From contig JAQBQL010000136.1 in the NCBI GenBank assembly GCA_028287035.1, forward strand, positions 1-19,630: a DNA stretch of 19,630 nucleotides, in the 5' to 3' direction. Shown here piece after piece: positions 15,343 through 19,630 of this stretch; the stretch's first letter is position 1, and each line of letters starts with the position of its first letter. The notes under the pieces were generated by a model that searched no databases, was not told the origin of the DNA, and saw only the letters and a program-made list of their open reading frames with translations. The stretch is from Labilithrix sp. (GTDB lineage Bacteria > Myxococcota > Polyangia > Polyangiales > Polyangiaceae). The translations under genes and the position numbers were made by a program.

Positions 15343-17382
15343 ATGCGACTTCGCTCGGCCCTGTTCGCCACGCTCGTCCTCCTTCCACTCGCCTGTGGAG
15401 ACGCCGCGCCGCCCCCCGCAGCTCCGGCGGGGACCGCCTCTTCGTCGCCGCCCGCCGCGCCGGCGCCCGCGCCCGCTCCGGCGCCGCGGAAGCTCGGTGC
15501 CGACACCCCATCGAGCACCGCCGGCGGCGCGACGTTCACGGCGCCTGCCGGATGGACCCTCGCCGTGCGCGGGAACGCGACGATCCTGGAGGCGCCCGAA
15601 GGTGACTCGCACATCGCGCTCGTCGACGTGAGCGCGACGGACGCCGACGCCGCCGTCGCCGCGGCCTGGAAGGCCTATCGCACTGACGCGAAGTGGCCGC
15701 TCAAGGTCACCGTGGACCGGCCCGACAAGGACGGCTGGACGAACATCCGCGCGTACGACTACCAGACGTCGCCCAACGAGAAGCGTTCGGTGAGTGCCAC
15801 GGCCCGGAAGGGTCCCGAGGTCTGGACGGTCGCGATCTTCGACGCGTCCGACGCGACCACCGGCAAGCGCACCGGAGATATCCAGACGATCTTCGGCCGC
15901 CTGTTGCCCAAGGGATTCGCGCGTGAGTCGTTCGCGGGAAAGAAGGCGAGCCCGCTCGACGCCGCCCGCATCGCGAAGCTCACCGACTGGGTCGAGATGG
16001 CCATGAAGGAGCTGCAGGTGCCCGGCGTGTCGCTCGGCCTCGTGCAGGACGGGAAGGTCGTCTTCCGCGGGGGCTTCGGGGTGCGGGAGCTAGGCAAGAA
16101 GGAGCGGCCCGACGGCGACACGCTCTACATGATCGCCTCGAACACGAAGGCGCTCAGCACCCTTCTGCTCGCGAAGCTGGTCGACGAGAAGAAGCTCGCG
16201 TGGGACACGCCCGTCACCCAGGTGCTGCCGACCTTCAAGCTCGGCGACGCCGAGACCACGAAGCAGGTCGAGATCCGCCACCTCGTATGCGCGTGTACCG
16301 GGCTCCCCCGCCAGGACCTCGAGATGATCTTCCAGTTCAGGGGCCTCACGCCGGATGGCGCGCTGGGCACCCTCGCCACGGTGCAGCCGACCAGCAAGTT
16401 CGGGGAGATGTTCCAGTACTCCAACCTGCTCGCCGCGGCGGGCGGGTTCGTGGCCGGGCACGTCGCCAATCCAAAGATGGAGCTCGGGGCTGCGTACGAC
16501 GACGCGATGAGGTCGCGCATCTTCGAGCCGCTCGGAATGAAGGCGACAACCTTCGATTTCGGAAAAGTGCTCGCCGGCAATCACGCGATGCCGCATTCGG
16601 AAAACGCCGACGGCAAAGTCTCGACCGTCCCGTTGGAGATGAACTACCTCGTCATCCCCGTGCGGCCCGCGGGGGCCGCGTGGAGCAGCGTCGGTGACTT
16701 GCTGAAGTACGTATCGGTCGAGCTGTCCGGCGGCCGACTGCCCGGAGGCAAGCGATACATCGACGAAGGTGTACTCCTTGCACGTCGCGCGCCGCAGGTC
16801 TCGATCGGGGCGGACGACAGTTACGGAATGGGCCTAGAGACGAGCACGCGATACGGAGTGCCGGTCGTCCATCACGGCGGGGCCGTGACCGGATTCCGGA
16901 GCGACATGGTGTGGCTTCCGGAGCAAAACGTCGGTGCCGTGGTGCTCACCAATGCGGACTCGGGCGTCATCATCCGTGACCTCTTGCCCCGCAAGCTCCA
17001 GGAGATTCTGTTCGACGGCCGCCCCGAGGCCGACGCCGAGGTCGTCTCGCGCGGTAAGAGGTATTTCGCGGAGATCGCGGCGGAGCGGAAGCTCCTCACG
17101 ATTCCCGCCGACCCCGCCGAGACCGCGAAGCTCGCGAAGAAGTACAAGAACGATGCCCTCGGCGAGATCCTGACCGGCAGCACGGGCGGCGCGTCGACGT
17201 TCGACTTCGGAGAGTGGAAGAGCGAGGTCGCGACGCGCAAGAACCCGGACGGCACCGTGAGCTTCATGACCATCAGCCCGGGCGCGATGGGCTTCGAGTT
17301 CGTCGTCGGAGCCCCGGCCGGTGCGAAGCGCACCCTCGTCATCCGTGACTCCCAGCACGAGTACGTCTTCACCGAGCAGTGA
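15343..17382 (+). CDS. Lipoprotein serine hydrolase, class C beta-lactamase fold, copy 1
   Basis: This 679-aa lipoprotein has lipobox PLAC (Cys18) and an Ala/Pro linker to about residue 50. An unassigned N-terminal domain (about 60-205, beginning FTAPAGWTLAVRGNATILEAPEGD) precedes the beta-lactamase/esterase domain (about 215-565) and a beta-rich C-terminal domain resembling the DUF3471-type add-on of such hydrolases. Catalytic motifs are SNTK (Ser266, Lys269), YSN (359-361) and HGG (511-513). The family includes penicillin-binding peptidases, esterases and amidases; true beta-lactamase activity is not implied. The usual HTSG after the second helix is CACTG here (Cys316, Cys318). The ATG at 15343 is chosen because the signal peptide begins there; the frame is open further upstream. 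It is the first of two tandem copies of equal length. Confidence 0.92.
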   Translation: MRLRSALFATLVLLPLACGDAAPPPAAPAGTASSSPPAAPAPAPAPAPRKLGADTPSSTAGGATFTAPAGWTLAVRGNATILEAPEGDSHIALVDVSATDADAAVAAAWKAYRTDAKWPLKVTVDRPDKDGWTNIRAYDYQTSPNEKRSVSATARKGPEVWTVAIFDASDATTGKRTGDIQTIFGRLLPKGFARESFAGKKASPLDAARIAKLTDWVEMAMKELQVPGVSLGLVQDGKVVFRGGFGVRELGKKERPDGDTLYMIASNTKALSTLLLAKLVDEKKLAWDTPVTQVLPTFKLGDAETTKQVEIRHLVCACTGLPRQDLEMIFQFRGLTPDGALGTLATVQPTSKFGEMFQYSNLLAAAGGFVAGHVANPKMELGAAYDDAMRSRIFEPLGMKATTFDFGKVLAGNHAMPHSENADGKVSTVPLEMNYLVIPVRPAGAAWSSVGDLLKYVSVELSGGRLPGGKRYIDEGVLLARRAPQVSIGADDSYGMGLETSTRYGVPVVHHGGAVTGFRSDMVWLPEQNVGAVVLTNADSGVIIRDLLPRKLQEILFDGRPEADAEVVSRGKRYFAEIAAERKLLTIPADPAETAKLAKKYKNDALGEILTGSTGGASTFDFGEWKSEVATRKNPDGTVSFMTISPGAMGFEFVVGAPAGAKRTLVIRDSQHEYVFTEQ

Positions 17383-17388
17383 CGGTAA

Positions 17389-17462
17389 GCGTGCGCGCCG
17401 GTCGATCGGCTCACAAGTGACAAGGGGCCGCACGATGCGAGCCTCGTAGTAGCCTGCCGGCC
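17389..17462 (+). repeat. Upstream repeat, copy 2 (of duplicated promoter region)
   Basis: This 74-bp counterpart of 15271-15342 begins 7 bp after the copy 1 stop. The two copies differ by a 2-nt length change and scattered substitutions, mostly in the middle. The last 16 bp before the final dinucleotide are identical. Confidence 0.85.
17450..17455 (+). promoter_or_regulatory. Candidate -10 element of serine hydrolase copy 2
   Basis: TAGCCT, 7 nt before the ATG at 17463, retained exactly from copy 1 although flanking bases differ. Confidence 0.45.
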
Positions 17463-19502
17463 ATGAGACTCCGCACGGCCCTCCTCGTCGTCCTCGCCGT
17501 CCTTCCGCTCGCGTGTGGCGAGGCACCGCCGCCGGCTGCCCCATCCGCGCCGCCCGCGCCCTCTCCCGCCTCGTCGAGCGCGCCGCTCGCCGCGCCCGCG
17601 GCCGCGCAGAAGCTCACCGCGAACACCCCGGCGACGACCACGGGGGGTGCGTCCTTCACCGCGCCGGCCGGCTGGACGCTCTCGGTGCGCGGGAACGCGA
17701 CGATCCTCGAGGCGCCGGAAGGCGATTCGCACATCGCGCTCGTCGACGTGAGCGCGAAGGACGCGGACGCCGCCGTGGCAGCGGCCTGGAAGGCCTACCG
17801 CCCGGACGCGAAGTGGCCGGTGATGGTCACGACGGATCAGCCCGACAAGGACGGCTGGACGAAGATCCGCTCCTACGAATACCAGACGTCTCCCAACGAG
17901 AAGCGCTCGGTGAGCGTCACCACGCTCGCGGCAGGCGACGTGTGGACCGTCGCGGTGTTCGACGCCTCGGACGCGACCGCCGGCAAGCGCACCGGGGATA
18001 TCCGCATGATCTTCGGGCGGCTCCTCCCGAAGGGCTTCGCGCGCGAGTCGTTCGCCGGCAGAAAGGCGAGCACGCTCGACGCCGCGCGCATCGCGAAGCT
18101 CACCGCCTGGGTCGAGACCGCGATGAAGGAGCTGCAGGTGCCCGGCGTGTCCATCGGACTCGTGCAGGACGGGAAGGTCGTCTACAGCGGTGGCTTCGGC
18201 GTGAAGGAGCTCGGGAAGAAGGACAAGCCCGACGGCGACACGCTCTACATGATCGCCTCCAACACGAAGGCGCTCAGCACCTTGCTCCTCGCCAAGCTCG
18301 TCGACGAGAAGAAGCTCGCGTGGGACACGCCGGTCACGCAGGTGCTGCCGTCGTTCAAGCTGGGGGACGCCGACACCACGAAGCAGGTGCAGATCCGGCA
18401 CCTGGTGTGCGCCTGCACGGGGCTGCCCCGTCAGGATCTCGAGATGATCTTCCAGTTCAAGGGGCTCACGCCGGACGGCGCGATGGGCACGCTCGCCACC
18501 GTGCAGCCCACCAGCAAGTTCGGCGAGATGTTCCAGTACTCGAACCTGCTCGCGGCGGCCGGCGGCTTCGTGGGCGGTCACGTGGTCAATCCAAAGATGG
18601 AGCTCGGCGCCGCGTACGACGACGCGATGCGGTCCCGCGTCCTCGAGCCTCTCGCGATGAAGGCGACGACGTTCGATTACGCGAGAGCGCTCGCCGGCAA
18701 CCATGCGATGCCCCATGCGCAGGACGTGGAAGGCAAGCCCGCGAAGGCGTCCATGGCCATGAATTACATGGTCGTACCGGTCAGGCCCGCGGGCGCCGCG
18801 TGGAGCAGCGTCAACGACGTCCTCCGCTACGTCTCGATGGAGCTCGCGGGCGGCACGCTGCCCGGGGGCAAGAGGTACATCGATCGTGACGTCCTCCTCA
18901 CGCGGCGCGCGCCCCAGGTCTCGATCGGACAGGACGAGACCTACGGCATGGGGCTCGAGGTGAATACGAAGTACGGAATCCCGGTCGTGCACCACGGCGG
19001 GGACGTCATCGGATTCCACAGCGACATGATGTGGCTCCCCGATCACGGGGTCGGCGCGGTGGTCCTCACGAACGGCGACCCGGGATGGGCGCTGCGCAGC
19101 CTCTTCCAGCGCAAGCTGCTCGAGGTCCTCTTCGATGGCCGGCCCGAGGCCGATGCCGACGTCGCTTCGAGCGCGAAGAGCTTCTTCGCGGCGCTTGCCG
19201 CGGAGCGCAAGCTGCTGACGATCCCGGCCGACCCCGCCGAGAGCGCGAAGCTCGCGAAGAGGTACAAGAACGACGCGCTCGGCGAGGTCACCACGGGCGC
19301 GGCCGGCGCTGCGCTCGTCTTCGACTTCGGCGAGTGGAAGACCGAGGTCGGCACGCGGAAGAACCCCGATGGCACGGTGAGCTTCGTCACGACGAGCCCC
19401 GGGGCGACGGGCTTCGAGCTCGTCGTCGGCGCGCCCGCCTCTGGCAAGCGCACCCTCGTCATCCGCGACTCGCAGCACGAGTACGTCTTCACCGAGCAGT
19501 GA
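17463..19502 (+). CDS. Lipoprotein serine hydrolase, class C beta-lactamase fold, copy 2
   Basis: This tandem paralogue of the preceding gene has exactly the same length (679 aa) and aligns with no obvious length change. About four residues in five are identical by eye. Lipobox PLAC (Cys18), SNTK (Ser266, Lys269), YSN (359-361), CACTG (Cys316, Cys318) and HGG (511-513) are all kept, so both copies should be active. Differences cluster in the linker (20-50), around 400-420 (ARALAGNHAMPHAQDVEGKPAK versus GKVLAGNHAMPHSENADGKVST), and around 535-560. Within the catalytic block, DNA differences are mostly at third codon positions, which indicates purifying selection. Both copies end in the same HEYVFTEQ. 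Different substrate range or different expression would explain keeping both; neither can be shown here. Confidence 0.92.
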   Translation: MRLRTALLVVLAVLPLACGEAPPPAAPSAPPAPSPASSSAPLAAPAAAQKLTANTPATTTGGASFTAPAGWTLSVRGNATILEAPEGDSHIALVDVSAKDADAAVAAAWKAYRPDAKWPVMVTTDQPDKDGWTKIRSYEYQTSPNEKRSVSVTTLAAGDVWTVAVFDASDATAGKRTGDIRMIFGRLLPKGFARESFAGRKASTLDAARIAKLTAWVETAMKELQVPGVSIGLVQDGKVVYSGGFGVKELGKKDKPDGDTLYMIASNTKALSTLLLAKLVDEKKLAWDTPVTQVLPSFKLGDADTTKQVQIRHLVCACTGLPRQDLEMIFQFKGLTPDGAMGTLATVQPTSKFGEMFQYSNLLAAAGGFVGGHVVNPKMELGAAYDDAMRSRVLEPLAMKATTFDYARALAGNHAMPHAQDVEGKPAKASMAMNYMVVPVRPAGAAWSSVNDVLRYVSMELAGGTLPGGKRYIDRDVLLTRRAPQVSIGQDETYGMGLEVNTKYGIPVVHHGGDVIGFHSDMMWLPDHGVGAVVLTNGDPGWALRSLFQRKLLEVLFDGRPEADADVASSAKSFFAALAAERKLLTIPADPAESAKLAKRYKNDALGEVTTGAAGAALVFDFGEWKTEVGTRKNPDGTVSFVTTSPGATGFELVVGAPASGKRTLVIRDSQHEYVFTEQ

Positions 19503-19505
19503 GCG

Positions 19506-19511
19506 TAGGAT
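19506..19511 (+). promoter_or_regulatory. Candidate -10 element of the 3'-terminal lipoprotein gene
   Basis: TAGGAT, 7 nt before the ATG at 19519 and 3 bp after the stop of the previous gene. Confidence 0.4.
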
Positions 19512-19518
19512 CGTTGGC

Positions 19519-19630
19519 ATGAAGCGGCGCGGTTTCCTCTCGCTCCTCGGCGGCGGCATCCTCGCGGGCTGCACGGGTCCACCGGCCTCGCCCGCCGCCG
19601 CGACCCCCGGGCCGTGCCCCGCGCCCACGC
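19519..19630 (+). CDS. Lipoprotein with Tat-like signal, 3' end outside window
   Basis: Only 37 codons are visible. MKRRGFLSLLGGGILAGC has twin arginines followed by GFL, close to the Tat consensus, and a lipobox LAGC with Cys18. A Pro/Ala-rich linker follows (TGPPASPAAATPGPCPAP). A Tat lipoprotein often carries a cofactor-containing or pre-folded domain, but the domain lies beyond the window, so no function is given. It starts 16 bp after the second serine hydrolase and might be co-transcribed with it, although it has its own TAGGAT element. Confidence 0.75.
   Translation, partial: MKRRGFLSLLGGGILAGCTGPPASPAAATPGPCPAPT

Noticed and set aside
15343..19502. Antibiotic-resistance beta-lactamases
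   Set aside because: SxxK, YxN and HxG motifs define the fold only. The three-domain lipoprotein form and the HGG motif in place of KTG fit esterase/peptidase relatives better.
16872..19628. 918-codon open frame antisense to the second serine hydrolase
   Set aside because: Its sequence is Arg/Glu/His/Leu-rich, with no fold, no signal and no ribosome binding site. The sense strand is a fully convincing enzyme. The long frame is a by-product of GC-rich codon use, and a similar Arg/Leu/Glu-rich frame (168 codons) lies antisense to copy 1.

Overview
The window is GC-rich bacterial chromosome with dense genes on both strands. Ala/Pro-rich exported proteins, seven lipoproteins, a TPR membrane protein and an NtrC-type two-component system suggest a myxobacterium-like (Myxococcota) genome. 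That placement is inferred from style, since there is no rRNA or marker gene to prove it. I find 20 protein genes, two of them cut by the window edges, and no RNA genes, CRISPR arrays, insertion sequences or phage genes.

Layout. 1-3406 (+): the end of a TPR membrane protein, chorismate synthase aroC and a DUF4403-like lipoprotein. 3358-6586 (-): a small winged-helix-like protein, a Gly/Asn/Ser/Thr-rich lipoprotein, a HutD-family cupin coupled to serine acetyltransferase, a small Cys-containing protein and a lipoprotein tyrosine phosphatase. 6587-6880: divergent intergenic region. 6881-8883 (+): a secreted alpha/beta-hydrolase overlapping by one base the gene of a membrane-anchored Ala/Pro-linker protein. 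8816-12687 (-): a DUF1275 membrane protein and a GlrK/GlrR (QseE/QseF)-like sensor kinase and sigma54 activator. 12807-13511 (+): beta-carbonic anhydrase. 13517-15262 (-): a PlsC-like acyltransferase with an altered catalytic motif and a metallo-beta-lactamase-fold lipoprotein. 15343-19502 (+): a tandem duplication of a 679-aa lipoprotein serine hydrolase of the class C beta-lactamase/esterase fold. 19519-end (+): the start of a Tat-type lipoprotein.

Two themes stand out. First, nine genes carry a TANNNT hexamer (eight are TAGNNT) 6-9 nt before the start codon, in the place of a ribosome binding site. This is the layout expected of a -10 box driving leaderless mRNAs. Two operon-internal genes (hutD and the response regulator) instead have strong Shine-Dalgarno sequences. 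Second, much of the cargo is exported hydrolytic machinery: the hydrolase and its coupled anchored partner, the metallo-hydrolase lipoprotein, the twin serine hydrolases and the phosphatase. The hydrolase pair and the duplicated, divergently paired beta-lactamase-fold lipoproteins are the best candidates for undescribed biology. Housekeeping genes (aroC, cysE, carbonic anhydrase) are interspersed and look ordinary.
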